A stretch of 64,000 nucleotides of DNA from Owenweeksia hongkongensis DSM 17368 (GCF_000236705.1 NC_016599.1:2666001-2730000); one strand, 5' to 3'; shown: positions 38,819 to 48,136, counted from the stretch's first letter. A program made the numbers and translations. The notes: a model not told the origin generated them from the sequence alone.

Positions 38819-40009
38819 ATGTACGGCAAATTAAAAGAGCACTTACAAGAAGAACTTGAAGCGATAAAAGCTGACGGTCTTTTTAAGTCGGAGCGTATTA
38901 TTGAAGGCGAGCAAGGAGCTGAAATTGATGTAAATGGTAAGAAGGTTTTAAACTTTTGCGCCAATAATTATCTGGGTCTTTCTTCTCACCCAAGAGTGAT
39001 TGAGGCAGCCAAAAAAGCTTTGGATACTCACGGTTTTGGAATGTCTTCGGTGCGTTTTATTTGTGGTACTCAAGATATCCATAAAGAGTTGGAGCAAAAG
39101 ATTGCGGACTTTTTAGGCACAGAAGATACTATCCTTTATGCAGCAGCTTTTGATGCAAACGGAGGTGTTTTTGAGCCATTGCTTACCGCTGAAGATGCTA
39201 TTATTTCTGATTCTTTAAATCACGCTTCTATTATTGATGGGGTTCGATTGTGCAAGGCTCAGCGCTACCGTTACAATAATAATGACATGGCCGATCTTGA
39301 GGCTAAGCTAATTGAAGCTAAAGACACATCGCGTTTCAAAATCATTGTTACCGATGGGGTTTTCTCAATGGACGGATACGTAGCTCAGCTGGATAAAATT
39401 TGTGACTTGGCCGAAAAATATGATGCATTGGTGATGGTGGACGAATGTCACGCCAGCGGATTTATTGGTAAAACAGGCCGTGGAACTCACGAGTTGAAAA
39501 ATGTGATGGGTCGCATTGACATCATCACGGGTACTTTGGGTAAAGCGCTTGGTGGAGCAATGGGTGGTTTTACTTCAGGTAGAAAAGAGATTGTTGAGCT
39601 ATTGCGTCAGCGTTCACGTCCATATTTGTTTTCAAATTCATTGGCACCTGCAATAGTTGGCGCCTCTAATGCAGTGTTTGATCTTTTGAGCGAAAGCACA
39701 GATTTGAGAGACAAGCTTGAGAACAATGTAAATTACTTTAAGAAAGGAATAAAAGCGGCTGGTTTTGATATAAAAGATGGAGATTCTGCCATCGTTCCAA
39801 TTATGCTTTACGATGCAGCCTTGAGCCAGGAGTTTGCCAATAAACTTTTGGAAGAAGGCATTTATGTAATTGGATTCTTCTATCCGGTAGTTCCTAAGGG
39901 TCAAGCCCGAATCCGTGTACAGCTATCTGCGGCACACGAAACTGCGCATCTCGACAAAGCTATTGCTGCCTTTACTAAAGTAGGTAAGGAGCTTGGTGTA
40001 ATAAAATAA
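38819..40009 (+). CDS. kbl: glycine C-acetyltransferase (2-amino-3-ketobutyrate CoA ligase)
   Basis: A 396-residue PLP enzyme of the alpha-oxoamine synthase family. Residues seen are [12 protein letters not shown] (49-60), [11 protein letters not shown] (131-141), [19 protein letters not shown] (207-225) and the PLP-lysine motif [14 protein letters not shown] with Lys242. Length and motifs fit Kbl, which splits 2-amino-3-ketobutyrate with CoA into glycine and acetyl-CoA in threonine breakdown. BioF and HemA relatives are less likely given [16 protein letters not shown]. Threonine dehydrogenase is not adjacent here. The oxygenase gene follows after about 20-40 nt. Confidence 0.94.
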   Translation: MYGKLKEHLQEELEAIKADGLFKSERIIEGEQGAEIDVNGKKVLNFCANNYLGLSSHPRVIEAAKKALDTHGFGMSSVRFICGTQDIHKELEQKIADFLGTEDTILYAAAFDANGGVFEPLLTAEDAIISDSLNHASIIDGVRLCKAQRYRYNNNDMADLEAKLIEAKDTSRFKIIVTDGVFSMDGYVAQLDKICDLAEKYDALVMVDECHASGFIGKTGRGTHELKNVMGRIDIITGTLGKALGGAMGGFTSGRKEIVELLRQRSRPYLFSNSLAPAIVGASNAVFDLLSESTDLRDKLENNVNYFKKGIKAAGFDIKDGDSAIVPIMLYDAALSQEFANKLLEEGIYVIGFFYPVVPKGQARIRVQLSAAHETAHLDKAIAAFTKVGKELGVIK

Positions 40010-40029
40010 TTCCTCAATCAAAATGAGAA

Positions 40030-40671
40030 TTGACCTATAATGGAAGTGTGATCTGGTCGGACAGCAGTATCGACCAGATCGCAGATTCCTTGGCAGATAA
40101 TGACTTCTGTGTAATTGAAGATTTTTTAGCTGCCGAAGATGTTATGCGCCTCAAAGCGGTGATGAATCATCATCGTGAGCAAGAGGCATTTCAGAAGGCC
40201 GGAATTGGCCAGCTACAAAATTTTCAGGTAGATCGCGACATTCGAGGTGATCGTATTAAATGGATTGATAAAGAGGAAGCATTGAGTCCTACAAAGATGT
40301 TTCTTGAAAAGATTGAATCCTTTATGCGAGAGCTCAATCGTTGCTTATTTCTTAGTCTTAAGGATTACGAAACACATTTTGCTATTTACCCTAAAGGCAC
40401 TTTCTACGAAGCCCATATTGATCAATTTCAAAGCTCGGGAGCGCGTAAAATTTCTTTTGCCTTTTATCTCAATGAAAATTGGAAAGCTGGTGATGGTGGA
40501 GAGCTGCGCATTCACAAGAATGATGGGTATTTAGACATTGAGCCCATAGCGGGCCGAATTGCAATATTCCGAAGTGATACAGTTTTACATGAAGTTATGT
40601 CTACGGAAGTTGACCGGTATAGTATTACGGGTTGGATGTTGGATAGACCTGTAGGGGTGACATTTGTATAA
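40030..40671 (+). CDS. 2OG-Fe(II) oxygenase (prolyl 4-hydroxylase-like)
   Basis: About 213 residues. The iron triad is His129 and Asp131 (EAHIDQF) plus His187 (VLHEVM). The 2-oxoglutarate arginine is Arg197 (DRYSITGW). The core strands KISFAFYLN and GELRIHKNDG are as in the P4Hc/SM-20 group. Related bacterial enzymes hydroxylate proline or arginine residues of ribosomal or elongation proteins. The start is not an ATG: the frame can begin at TTG 40030 or GTG 40048. Nearby ATGs at 40023 and 40041 lead to early stops in other frames. It follows kbl closely and may share its transcript. Confidence 0.85.
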   Translation: MTYNGSVIWSDSSIDQIADSLADNDFCVIEDFLAAEDVMRLKAVMNHHREQEAFQKAGIGQLQNFQVDRDIRGDRIKWIDKEEALSPTKMFLEKIESFMRELNRCLFLSLKDYETHFAIYPKGTFYEAHIDQFQSSGARKISFAFYLNENWKAGDGGELRIHKNDGYLDIEPIAGRIAIFRSDTVLHEVMSTEVDRYSITGWMLDRPVGVTFV

Positions 40672-40778
40672 ATTAACCCACAGACAACACTTTTTTTGAT
40701 TTCGTATTATCTAAGTGAGTTACTTTGCCGAAACTTTTCGAATCCAAATGAGTTGGATTTGTTTAAAGCAAAGTAATC

Positions 40779-42173
40779 ATGAGAAACAAATATTTCGATC
40801 TTATCGATCAAACGTTTGAATGGCCACAAAAAGAGTTTGAGCTTGATGATGACCAAACCTTAATGTGGAATGGTGTTTATTTGATGGACATCATAAAGCA
40901 ATATGGAACGCCTTTGAAGGTTTCATATTTGCCAAAAATCAGTGAACAGATACAGCGTGCCAAGCGCATGTTTAATGTTGCTATCGCCAAGTCTGGCTAT
41001 GAGGGTGAATACAATTACTGCTATTGTACAAAGAGTTCACACTTTTCATTTGTGCTTGAGGAAGCTTTGAAGAATGATATTCATATTGAGACCTCAAGTG
41101 CTTTTGATATCAATATTGTAGAATCACTTTTTGAAAGTGGAAAAATTAGCAAGGAGCAGTACATCGTGTGCAATGGTTTTAAAAGGAACCAGTATGTGGA
41201 GAACATTGCTCGCTTGATAAATAGTGGTTATACAAACGTTATTCCAGTGGTGGATAATAAGAACGAACTTGATTTGTTTGACCAAAGTTTTAAGAATCCA
41301 ACTAAGATAGGTATCCGAATTGCTTCTGAAGAAGAACCAAAGTTTGAGTTTTATACCTCTCGTTTAGGACTTGGTTACAAGGATATTGTTCCTTTTTACA
41401 AGAATAAGATTCAGAACAATAAGAAGTTTGAGCTGAAGATGCTTCACTTTTTTATTAATACCGGTATCAACGATACGGCTTATTATTGGAGTGAATTGTT
41501 GAAGTGCGTGAACGTGTATGTGGAGCTTAAGAAAATATGCCCAACACTGGATTCATTGAATATTGGTGGAGGTTTCCCTATTAAAAATAGTTTGAGCTTT
41601 AACTATGATTACGACTACATCGCGGAGCAAATAATTGAGCAAATAAAAATGATGTGTAACAGCAATGGAGTGCAGGAACCACACATTTTTACTGAATTTG
41701 GTTCATTTACAGTAGGAGAAAGTGGAGCGACCTTCTTTTCGATTATTGACCAAAAGAAGCAGAATGACCGTGAAAATTGGAACATGATTGATGGTTCGTT
41801 TATGACGGCTTTACCTGATGCATGGGCTATTAATAAGCGCTTTATCCTGTTGGCGGTAAACCGATGGGAGAAGCCATACGAGCGAGTTTTGCTAGGTGGG
41901 CTTACTTGTGATAGCGATGATTATTACAACAGTGAGCAGCATTCCAATGCGATTTACTTGCCAAAGTATGATTCTGAGGAAAGGCAAATTGTAGGCTTCT
42001 TTCATACGGGTGCTTATCAAGAAAGTGTGGGTGGCTATGGAGGAATTCAGCACTGCTTAACACCGGCCCCAAAACACGTGGTGATAGACCGTGATGAGGA
42101 TGGCGAAGTGCGTACAAGATTGTTTGCTAAAGAACAGAGTTACAAATCGATGATGAAAATTTTAGGGTACTGA
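40779..42173 (+). CDS. speA: arginine decarboxylase-type PLP enzyme
   Basis: A 464-residue fold-III PLP decarboxylase. YCYCTKSSHFSFVLEEAL (80-97) carries the presumed PLP lysine Lys85. HIETSSAFDI, KIGIRIA, LHFFINTGIND, LNIGGGFPIKNS and GESGATFFSI follow the usual order of the alanine-racemase-like barrel, and VGGYGGIQHCLTPAPKH closes the active site. Length and context (a deoxyhypusine-synthase homologue next, agmatinase 6 kb on) support biosynthetic arginine decarboxylase making agmatine. It is shorter than the E. coli SpeA of about 650 residues and belongs to the shorter Bacteroidota form. Other decarboxylases of this fold remain possible. Confidence 0.82.
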   Translation: MRNKYFDLIDQTFEWPQKEFELDDDQTLMWNGVYLMDIIKQYGTPLKVSYLPKISEQIQRAKRMFNVAIAKSGYEGEYNYCYCTKSSHFSFVLEEALKNDIHIETSSAFDINIVESLFESGKISKEQYIVCNGFKRNQYVENIARLINSGYTNVIPVVDNKNELDLFDQSFKNPTKIGIRIASEEEPKFEFYTSRLGLGYKDIVPFYKNKIQNNKKFELKMLHFFINTGINDTAYYWSELLKCVNVYVELKKICPTLDSLNIGGGFPIKNSLSFNYDYDYIAEQIIEQIKMMCNSNGVQEPHIFTEFGSFTVGESGATFFSIIDQKKQNDRENWNMIDGSFMTALPDAWAINKRFILLAVNRWEKPYERVLLGGLTCDSDDYYNSEQHSNAIYLPKYDSEERQIVGFFHTGAYQESVGGYGGIQHCLTPAPKHVVIDRDEDGEVRTRLFAKEQSYKSMMKILGY

Positions 42174-42220
42174 TAATTTTCATTTGATATATCAAAAGGA
42201 TTTAAAATATTGCAATAGAA

Positions 42221-43201
42221 ATGAGCAAAGAAAGAAACACGATATCGAAGTTTATTGAAGAGCATTATTTGCACTTCAATGCAGCGGCACTTATGGATGC
42301 TGCCAAAGGTTATGAAAAGCACCTGGAAGAAGGTGGTAAAATGATGATTACCCTTGCCGGAGCTATGAGTACGGCAGAGTTGGGTAAAAGTCTCGCTGAA
42401 ATGATTCGTCAGGATAAGGTGGATATTATTTCCTGTACGGGGGCAAACCTTGAGGAAGATATAATGAACCTTGTGGCACACAATAGCTACAAGCGTGTTC
42501 CGCATTATCGCGACTTAAGCCCACAAGAAGAAAGAGAGCTTTTGGATGGTGGCTTTAACCGTGTTACCGATACTTGCATTCCTGAAGAGGAGGCGTTTAG
42601 AAGACTGCAAAAGCACATTGAAAAAATATGGAAAGACGCGGAAGCTGCTGGCGAGCGTTTTCTTCCACATGAGTATATGTACAAAATGCTGCTAAGCGGT
42701 GACTTGGAGCAATACTATGAGATCGATCCAAAGAATAGCTGGATGCTGGCTGCGGCCGAAAAGAACTTGCCAATTATCTGCCCTGGATGGGAAGACAGTA
42801 CCATGGGAAACATTTTTGCTTCCTATTGCATGAAGGGCGAACTGAAGCCTACTACCATGAAAAGTGGAATTGAATACATGACATGGTTGGCAGATTGGTA
42901 TGTGAAAAATTCTGAAGGTAAAGGAGTTGGCTTTTTCCAGATAGGTGGCGGTATAGCGGGCGATTTCCCGATTTGTGTGGTGCCTATGCTTTATCAGGAT
43001 TTAGAGATGGAAGATATACCATTTTGGAGTTACTTTTGCCAAATCTCAGATTCAACCACCAGCTACGGATCTTATTCTGGAGCGGTGCCAAATGAGAAAA
43101 TTACTTGGGGAAAACTGGATATTGACACCCCAAAGTTTATTGTAGAATCGGACGCTACTATAGTGGCGCCATTAATCTTTGCGTGGCTTTTAAATTATTA
43201 A
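42221..43201 (+). CDS. deoxyhypusine synthase-like polyamine enzyme
   Basis: A 326-residue NAD-dependent enzyme of the deoxyhypusine synthase family. MMITLAGAMSTAELGKSLA, DIISCTGANLEEDIM, PIICPGWEDSTMGN, GFFQIGGGIAGDFP and SGAVPNEKITWGKLDID match the family. The active lysine (WGK) is Lys298. Bacteria have no eIF5A to modify, and bacterial members are linked to homospermidine-type or related polyamine synthesis from putrescine or agmatine-derived units. It follows the decarboxylase by 47 nt, so they form one unit. The small acidic protein follows after 19 nt. Confidence 0.9.
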   Translation: MSKERNTISKFIEEHYLHFNAAALMDAAKGYEKHLEEGGKMMITLAGAMSTAELGKSLAEMIRQDKVDIISCTGANLEEDIMNLVAHNSYKRVPHYRDLSPQEERELLDGGFNRVTDTCIPEEEAFRRLQKHIEKIWKDAEAAGERFLPHEYMYKMLLSGDLEQYYEIDPKNSWMLAAAEKNLPIICPGWEDSTMGNIFASYCMKGELKPTTMKSGIEYMTWLADWYVKNSEGKGVGFFQIGGGIAGDFPICVVPMLYQDLEMEDIPFWSYFCQISDSTTSYGSYSGAVPNEKITWGKLDIDTPKFIVESDATIVAPLIFAWLLNY

Positions 43202-43220
43202 ATCAGATAAAAGGGGCGTT

Positions 43221-43538
43221 ATGAAACCAACACCATCGAGCGACAAGAAGCGAGTGATCGTGGATTACAAGAATGTAACTCAGGATATTCTTGAGCTATT
43301 TACAGATCGTTATCCTTATGGATACGAAGATGAGGACATCATCAAGTTTAAAAATGCCAAAGGCGAAACTGTAAGAGCAGTGCCCTTTGAAACCAAGGAC
43401 ACCAAATACCTAGTAAAGGTAAGTGTGGAAATGGATGCTAAAATTGAGGCTTACATGGATGATGATGAAGACGATGATGATACTGTAGCTGGTGATGATG
43501 CTAATTTAGAGGCTCCTGAGGAAGCAGACGAAGACTAA
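43221..43538 (+). CDS. small acidic protein cotranscribed with polyamine genes
   Basis: A 105-residue protein. Residues 1-75 are a compact domain (RVIVDYKNVTQDILELFTDR, EDEDIIKFKNAKGETVRAVP, TKYLVKVSVEMDAKIEAYM). The end is almost all acidic (DDDEDDDDTVAGDD, EAPEEADED). Similar short proteins follow polyamine genes in related bacteria, but I cannot confirm that here. The acidic tail could bind cations such as polyamines; that is speculation. No signal peptide is seen. A terminator follows 25 nt after the stop. Confidence 0.75.
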   Translation: MKPTPSSDKKRVIVDYKNVTQDILELFTDRYPYGYEDEDIIKFKNAKGETVRAVPFETKDTKYLVKVSVEMDAKIEAYMDDDEDDDDTVAGDDANLEAPEEADED

Positions 43539-43561
43539 GCAAGAGCAATGTAGTATAAAGC

Positions 43562-43595
43562 AAAAGCCCCAAATTTCGGGGCTTTGTTGTTTTTG
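43562..43595 (+). terminator. terminator of the polyamine operon
   Basis: AAAGCCCC and GGGGCTTT form an 8-bp stem with a seven-base loop, followed by GTTGTTTTTG. It lies between convergent genes and could serve both. Confidence 0.85.
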
Positions 43596-43610
43596 TATCA
43601 AGTAGGAAAA

Positions 43611-44171
43611 TTAAAATCTCTTCTTATAAGCATGACAGTACGGAGTGGTTCCTTTTTTGTCATAATAGTCTTGATGGTGGTCATCCATTTCAGGGTAAAA
43701 CTCACCAGCCTTGGTTATTTCAGTTGCTACTTTATAACCTTTTGCTTCAAGCTCTTTTACCAGTTTTTCGGCAATTTGCTTTTGCTCATCATTTAGGTAA
43801 AACAAACCTGAACGATACTGGGTGCCAATATCCGGGCCTTGTCCGTTTACCTGAGTTGGGTCATGAGTTTCAAAAAACAAACGAGCCAAGGTTTCAAAAT
43901 CTGTTTTTGACGGATCGTAAACAACCTCTACCGTTTCCGCGTGGCCTGTAGTTCCAGTACACACTTCACGATAAGTAGGATTGGCAACATGGCCACCTGT
44001 GTATCCCACTGTAGTGGAAATTACACCGTCAGCTTTTTGCATATAATATTCAGTTCCCCAGTAGCATCCTGAGGCAAAAAGAGCTCTTTCCATAGTTTTG
44101 GGCTTATTGTTTTGTGCAAAGGCACCGATGCTTAGCATCAGCGCCAATGTTGTTATTATCCAATTTTTCAT
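43611..44171 (-). CDS. msrA: peptide methionine sulfoxide reductase A, exported
   Basis: A 186-residue protein with a signal peptide (1-20, LALMLSIGAFAQ), so it acts in the periplasm. The catalytic motif is ASGCYWGTEYY with Cys36; the usual form is GCFWG. Other family parts are GVISTTVGYTGGHVANPTYR, GHAETVEVVYDP, DPTQVNGQGPDIGTQYRSG and EFYPEMDDHHQDYY. It reduces methionine-S-sulfoxide in oxidised proteins. No resolving cysteine of the long C-terminal kind is seen apart from the late YCHAY, which may serve. It is transcribed alone. Confidence 0.94.
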   Translation of the reverse strand: MKNWIITTLALMLSIGAFAQNNKPKTMERALFASGCYWGTEYYMQKADGVISTTVGYTGGHVANPTYREVCTGTTGHAETVEVVYDPSKTDFETLARLFFETHDPTQVNGQGPDIGTQYRSGLFYLNDEQKQIAEKLVKELEAKGYKVATEITKAGEFYPEMDDHHQDYYDKKGTTPYCHAYKKRF

Positions 44172-44270
44172 TGTCTTTAAGTTTTGATGTCACGATGATT
44201 TCGCGGATTACTGCGAAAAAACCTGTGATATCAATTACGCAAAAGACACGCCAAAGGTTCTGTGTTAGAA

Positions 44271-44386
44271 GTCACCCTGAGTTTTCAATGAAGCTTTTTG
44301 CGCAATTGAAAGTATCGAAGGGTGGTTCCGAAGTCAAAAACAGTCTTAGGTACTTTCCTCCCTTTGGTCAGAAAACTCAGACTGAC
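44271..44386. repeat. imperfect inverted-repeat element of about 116 bp
   Basis: GTCACCCTGAGTTTT (44271-44285) and AAAACTCAGACTGAC (44372-44386) are inverted copies with 13 of 15 matches. The inner part (ATCGAAGGGTGG) resembles the GTCACCCTGAG...CGAAGGGTG repeats seen between genes in many Flavobacteriales. It lies between the msrA start and the asd end. It carries no gene and could be a small non-autonomous element. Confidence 0.5.
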
Positions 44387-44401
44387 ATTGGTCTTAAAAC
44401 C

Positions 44402-45394
44402 TTACGCCATTACCTTCTTACTAATCAAATACTCCGCAATCTGCACAGCATTGGTAGCAGCCCCTTTCCTCAGGTTATCAGCCACTATCCAGCAGTTCAG
44501 AGTGTTTATTTGCGACAAATCTCTACGAATACGCCCCACAAATACATCGTCCTTTCCTTTAGAATATAACGGCATCGGGTAGGTGTTAGTTTCCAGCATA
44601 TCCTGCACGGTGATTCCATCACAGTTTGCCAATAACTTTCTTACATCACCAGTGTTGAATTCGTTTTCAAACTCAATATTCACACTTTCAGAATGTCCGC
44701 CAACTACGGGAACACGCACAGCTGTAGCGGTAACATGAACATTATCATCACCAAGAATTTTCTTGGTTTCGTTGGTCAGTTTCATTTCCTCTTTGGTGTA
44801 GCCGTTTTCTAAAAACACATCGCAATGAGGGATGCAGTTTCTGTCAATTTCATAAGGATAAGCCATATCGCCTTTTTGACCAGTGCGCTCATTTTCCATT
44901 TGAGCAACAGCTTTTACACCAGTTCCGGTAATGCTTTGGTATGTGCTTACCACCACTCTTTTTATAGAATATTTTTCGTGAAGTGGTTTAAGAACCATCA
45001 CCAATTGGATGGTTGAGCAATTTGGGTTGGCGATAATTTTATCATCTTCCGTAAGGCTGTCACCATTTATTTCAGGTACAATAAGTTTCTTGTCTGGGTC
45101 CATTCTCCAGGCCGAAGAATTGTCGATAACGGTAGTTCCAACAGCGGCAAATTGGGGGGCAAACTCTAATGAAGTATCGCCACCGGCTGAGAAAAGAGCT
45201 ATGTCAGGTTTGGATGCGATTGCCTGTTTCATGGAGATTACCTTCACCTGTTTACCCTTAAAGGAAACTTCTTTACCTACAGACTTTTCTGAGGCAACCA
45301 ATAGTAATTCGTCCATCTGGACATTTCTTTGCTCAAGTACTTTGAGCATCTCCTGGCCTACCATTCCGGTGGCTCCAACTACAGCAATACGCAT
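44402..45394 (-). CDS. asd: aspartate-semialdehyde dehydrogenase
   Basis: A 330-residue enzyme. The NADP site is VVGATGMVGQEML (5-17), SAGGDTSLEFAP is at 69-80, DNSSAWRMD at 91-99, and the active cysteine is Cys126 in NPNCSTIQ. The later PVVGGHSESVNIEF supplies the catalytic His. It reduces aspartyl phosphate to aspartate semialdehyde for lysine, threonine and methionine synthesis. Length and motifs are those of the bacterial form. It is divergent from the lamin-tail protein, with a -7 box inside a short palindrome in the shared promoter. Confidence 0.96.
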   Translation of the reverse strand: MRIAVVGATGMVGQEMLKVLEQRNVQMDELLLVASEKSVGKEVSFKGKQVKVISMKQAIASKPDIALFSAGGDTSLEFAPQFAAVGTTVIDNSSAWRMDPDKKLIVPEINGDSLTEDDKIIANPNCSTIQLVMVLKPLHEKYSIKRVVVSTYQSITGTGVKAVAQMENERTGQKGDMAYPYEIDRNCIPHCDVFLENGYTKEEMKLTNETKKILGDDNVHVTATAVRVPVVGGHSESVNIEFENEFNTGDVRKLLANCDGITVQDMLETNTYPMPLYSKGKDDVFVGRIRRDLSQINTLNCWIVADNLRKGAATNAVQIAEYLISKKVMA

Positions 45395-45435
45395 AGGTTC
45401 TAAAAAATTAATCTTAAATTAATCAACTGATTTTA

Positions 45436-45455
45436 AGAGCTCAAAGTTAAGCTCT
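45436..45455 (-). promoter_or_regulatory. -7 element of asd within a palindrome
   Basis: On the reverse strand AGAGCT, TAACTTTG and AGCTCT follow each other. TAACTTTG (45442-45449) fits TAnnTTTG and is framed by a perfect 6-bp inverted repeat. A TTG 15 nt upstream is slightly close for -33. A regulator bound to the palindrome would cover the promoter. Confidence 0.4.
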
Positions 45456-45466
45456 AAATTCAATCA

Positions 45467-48070
45467 ATGAGAACTGCGCTGATAATATTATTGCTCCCTG
45501 TTTTCTGCTTTTCGCAGATTACCGTTTCTGATGATTTTTCGGATGGTGATTTTATGCAGAACCCGAATTGGGTAGGTGACACCGGAAAATTTATTGTGAA
45601 CCCCAATTTTCAACTTCAGTTGAATGACAATGCTGCGGGTAGTACTTATTTAAGCTCAGTTTCAGAAGTTATCGATAATGCTATCTGGGAGTTTTATGTC
45701 AAAATGGATTTCAATCCATCTTCAAGTAACTATTCCAAAATATGCCTGGTTGCAGACAATGCAGATATAAGTGGTCCTTTCTATGGTTACTATGTGAGGC
45801 TGGGAGGGAGTTCTGATGATCGAATTAGTTTGTATAGACAGGATGGAGCTAGCTCTTTATTGGTTGCCGAAAGTGGTGATGATTGGTTGGATATTGCTGC
45901 TGTCGAAGTTTCGGTCAAAGTTACTCGCGATAGTTTAGGTTTTTGGGTGCTTAGCGCGGATACATCCGGAGCCACGAATTATGTGGCGTTAGATTCGGCT
46001 TCAGATGCTACTTATATCAGGAGTCAGTATTTTGGTGTAGAATGTATTTATACCAGCACCAAGTCAGATAAATTCTATTTTGATGACTTCTCAATTTCAG
46101 GAAATGCCTATAATGATAATCAACCCGCTGCCATTGTTGGTTTGACAATTTTAGACTCTTCTTCTTTGCGCTTGGAGTTTTCTGAGGCAATGGATAGTTC
46201 CAGCGCTTCTGACATCTCAAATTACCAAGGGAGCGGAAATTTAGGTTTGCCTGTTTCTGCAGTTTTCAACCAGTCAAATTTCACTAAAGTTGACCTTGCG
46301 TTTAGTTCTGTTTTCCAAATAAATAAACAATATTATCTAAATGTAAATGACGTCACGGATTTGTTTGGAAATACAACTCATGATACGCTTCCCTTTATCC
46401 GTTTTCAGGCTGTCGAAAATCAAATCGTAATTACTGAGTTAATGCCTGATCCAAGTCCTGTGGTGGGTGTTCCACCAAACGCATTGCCCGAGAGGGAATA
46501 TTTGGAACTATATAATAACAGTAGTTTATCTATTGATTTGAAAGATTGGGTTTTACGTTTGGGAAGTGCAGATGAACTATTGCCAAATTTCATTTTGGAT
46601 TCGGGAGAGTTTGTGGTGGTCACTAAAGACATTGGAGTTGCTGAATTTCCTCAAGGAATTCCTGTTTTAGGATTGGATATGTCTTCAACCGCACTTACCA
46701 ATAGTGGAACAAGTGTTTCTTTAATGTCTCCAAAGGGAGTGTTTGTAAATAGTGTGACATACACAGATGATTGGTATAATGATGCAAACAAGGAAAATGG
46801 TGGGTGGTCGATAGAGCTGATTGATATTGATAATCCTTGCGGTGTTAAGGAGAATTGGACGGCATCTGTGAATCCTATTGGAGGAACACCTGGCGCTAAA
46901 AATAGTGTGGCAGGAGTGAATCCGGACACCATTCCTCCAGCAATTACTCGAGTAGCTATTTTGGGAGATAGCAGCATCGGGGTTTACTTTTCAGAGAGAG
47001 TAGACCAGCTACAATTGACAGATATTTCAAATTATATGATTTCTCCTAGTATCGCTATCCAAAGTGTGGAGCCGGATTCTATAAGTTACTCTAGTACTGT
47101 TATTAGGTTTGGAGAAAAAATTAAGGAAGAGACGCTTTATAGGTTGTGGATGAGTAGTTTGCTATTTGATTGTACTGGAAATACTATGATGAATGACACT
47201 GCTATATTTGCTATTCCTTCTATCCCAAAGGAGGGGGAAGTGTTAATTAATGAAGTTTTGTTTAATCCCTATCCAGAAGGTTCTGATTTTGTGGAACTTT
47301 ATAATTACTCTGAAAAAGTATTTGACCTTAATAAGCTTCTTTTGGGTACTTGGAACCCAGTAACAAAATCCGTGGAAAATGTTGAGCTGATTTCAAACGA
47401 AAGTTACCTGTTTGGGCCTGGTGAATATGTTGCAATTTCTGTTGATGTGGATTTTTTAAATGAGAATTATAAAATAGAAAATAAGCGGGCCCTATTAAAA
47501 TCCGATGCTGTGCCCAGTATGCCAGATGCAGAGGGTAGTGTTGCCCTTGTTAGCAGCGATTTGTCTACTATCTGTGATTATTTGGAGTATGACGATAAAA
47601 TGCATCTTTCTGTTTTGCAAAGTGAAGAAGGTGTGAGTTTGGAACGTATCAGTTTTGCAAAATCAAGCCAAGATGAAGATAATTGGCACAGTGCAGCCGA
47701 AGGGGTGGGCTTTGCAACTCCTGGCTATTTAAATAGCATGGCTTATCAAAGCATTTTTAAAGGAACAGTGTCGCTTGATCCAAAAGTTTTTTCTCCAAAT
47801 CAGGATGGGTATCGCGATATTTTGAATATCAATTACAGCTTTGAGCAGCCTGGAAATGTGGTGACGGTAAATGTTCGGAATAGTGGCGGTACTTTGGTTA
47901 AAGAGCTTGAGGAAAACACCAACGTGGGTCAGGAGGGATTCTTTACCTGGGATGGCACAGACAATAACTCACAACTCCTAAATTCAGGGATTTATATTAT
48001 TGTGCTGGAGTACTTTAACCCGAATGGCGACAGGCAGATTTTTAAAGAGACATGTGTGTTGAGTCTCTGA
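45467..48070 (+). CDS. large secreted lamin-tail-domain protein
   Basis: An 867-residue protein with signal peptide MRTALIILLLPVFCFSQ. Residues about 20-205 look like a laminin-G/concanavalin-type domain. About 215-310 and 490-590 are Ig-like (SLRLEFSEAMDSSS; SIGVYFSERVDQLQ). Two lamin-tail domains lie near 320-480 (NQIVITELMPDPSP, EYLELYNNSS) and 590-740 (EVLINEVLFNPYPEG, DFVELYNYSE). The last 100 residues are FlgD-like (VFSPNQDGYRDILNI, FTWDGTDNNSQLLNSGIY), often seen in type IX cargo of the gliding-associated kind. The extreme end (FKETCVLSL) is not a typical sorting signal. It is probably a surface or secreted binding protein. Confidence 0.85.
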   Translation: MRTALIILLLPVFCFSQITVSDDFSDGDFMQNPNWVGDTGKFIVNPNFQLQLNDNAAGSTYLSSVSEVIDNAIWEFYVKMDFNPSSSNYSKICLVADNADISGPFYGYYVRLGGSSDDRISLYRQDGASSLLVAESGDDWLDIAAVEVSVKVTRDSLGFWVLSADTSGATNYVALDSASDATYIRSQYFGVECIYTSTKSDKFYFDDFSISGNAYNDNQPAAIVGLTILDSSSLRLEFSEAMDSSSASDISNYQGSGNLGLPVSAVFNQSNFTKVDLAFSSVFQINKQYYLNVNDVTDLFGNTTHDTLPFIRFQAVENQIVITELMPDPSPVVGVPPNALPEREYLELYNNSSLSIDLKDWVLRLGSADELLPNFILDSGEFVVVTKDIGVAEFPQGIPVLGLDMSSTALTNSGTSVSLMSPKGVFVNSVTYTDDWYNDANKENGGWSIELIDIDNPCGVKENWTASVNPIGGTPGAKNSVAGVNPDTIPPAITRVAILGDSSIGVYFSERVDQLQLTDISNYMISPSIAIQSVEPDSISYSSTVIRFGEKIKEETLYRLWMSSLLFDCTGNTMMNDTAIFAIPSIPKEGEVLINEVLFNPYPEGSDFVELYNYSEKVFDLNKLLLGTWNPVTKSVENVELISNESYLFGPGEYVAISVDVDFLNENYKIENKRALLKSDAVPSMPDAEGSVALVSSDLSTICDYLEYDDKMHLSVLQSEEGVSLERISFAKSSQDEDNWHSAAEGVGFATPGYLNSMAYQSIFKGTVSLDPKVFSPNQDGYRDILNINYSFEQPGNVVTVNVRNSGGTLVKELEENTNVGQEGFFTWDGTDNNSQLLNSGIYIIVLEYFNPNGDRQIFKETCVLSL

Positions 48071-48103
48071 ATATTTTCCAATTCTAGGTAGGATATTCCT
48101 GCT

Positions 48104-48111
48104 TACTTTTG
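48104..48111 (+). promoter_or_regulatory. candidate -7 element (TACTTTTG) of the agmatinase gene
   Basis: TACTTTTG fits TAnnTTTG and is 25 nt before the ATG at 48137. It suggests a separate promoter from the lamin-tail gene. No good -33 was seen. Confidence 0.35.
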
Positions 48112-48136
48112 AGGCATCAAAAACACAGCATTGATC

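Noticed and set aside
40023-40040. ATG at 40023 as the start of the 2OG oxygenase
   Set aside because: That frame stops after five codons. The oxygenase frame has only TTG or GTG starts nearby.
44114-44582. Forward open frames between msrA and asd
   Set aside because: They run through the inverted-repeat element and over the asd 3' end. Frames over such repeats are common by chance.
45467-48070. Type IX sorting domain at the end of the lamin-tail protein
   Set aside because: The FlgD-like domain fits gliding-associated cargo, but the final residues do not show a type A or B sorting motif clearly, so it is not called as such.
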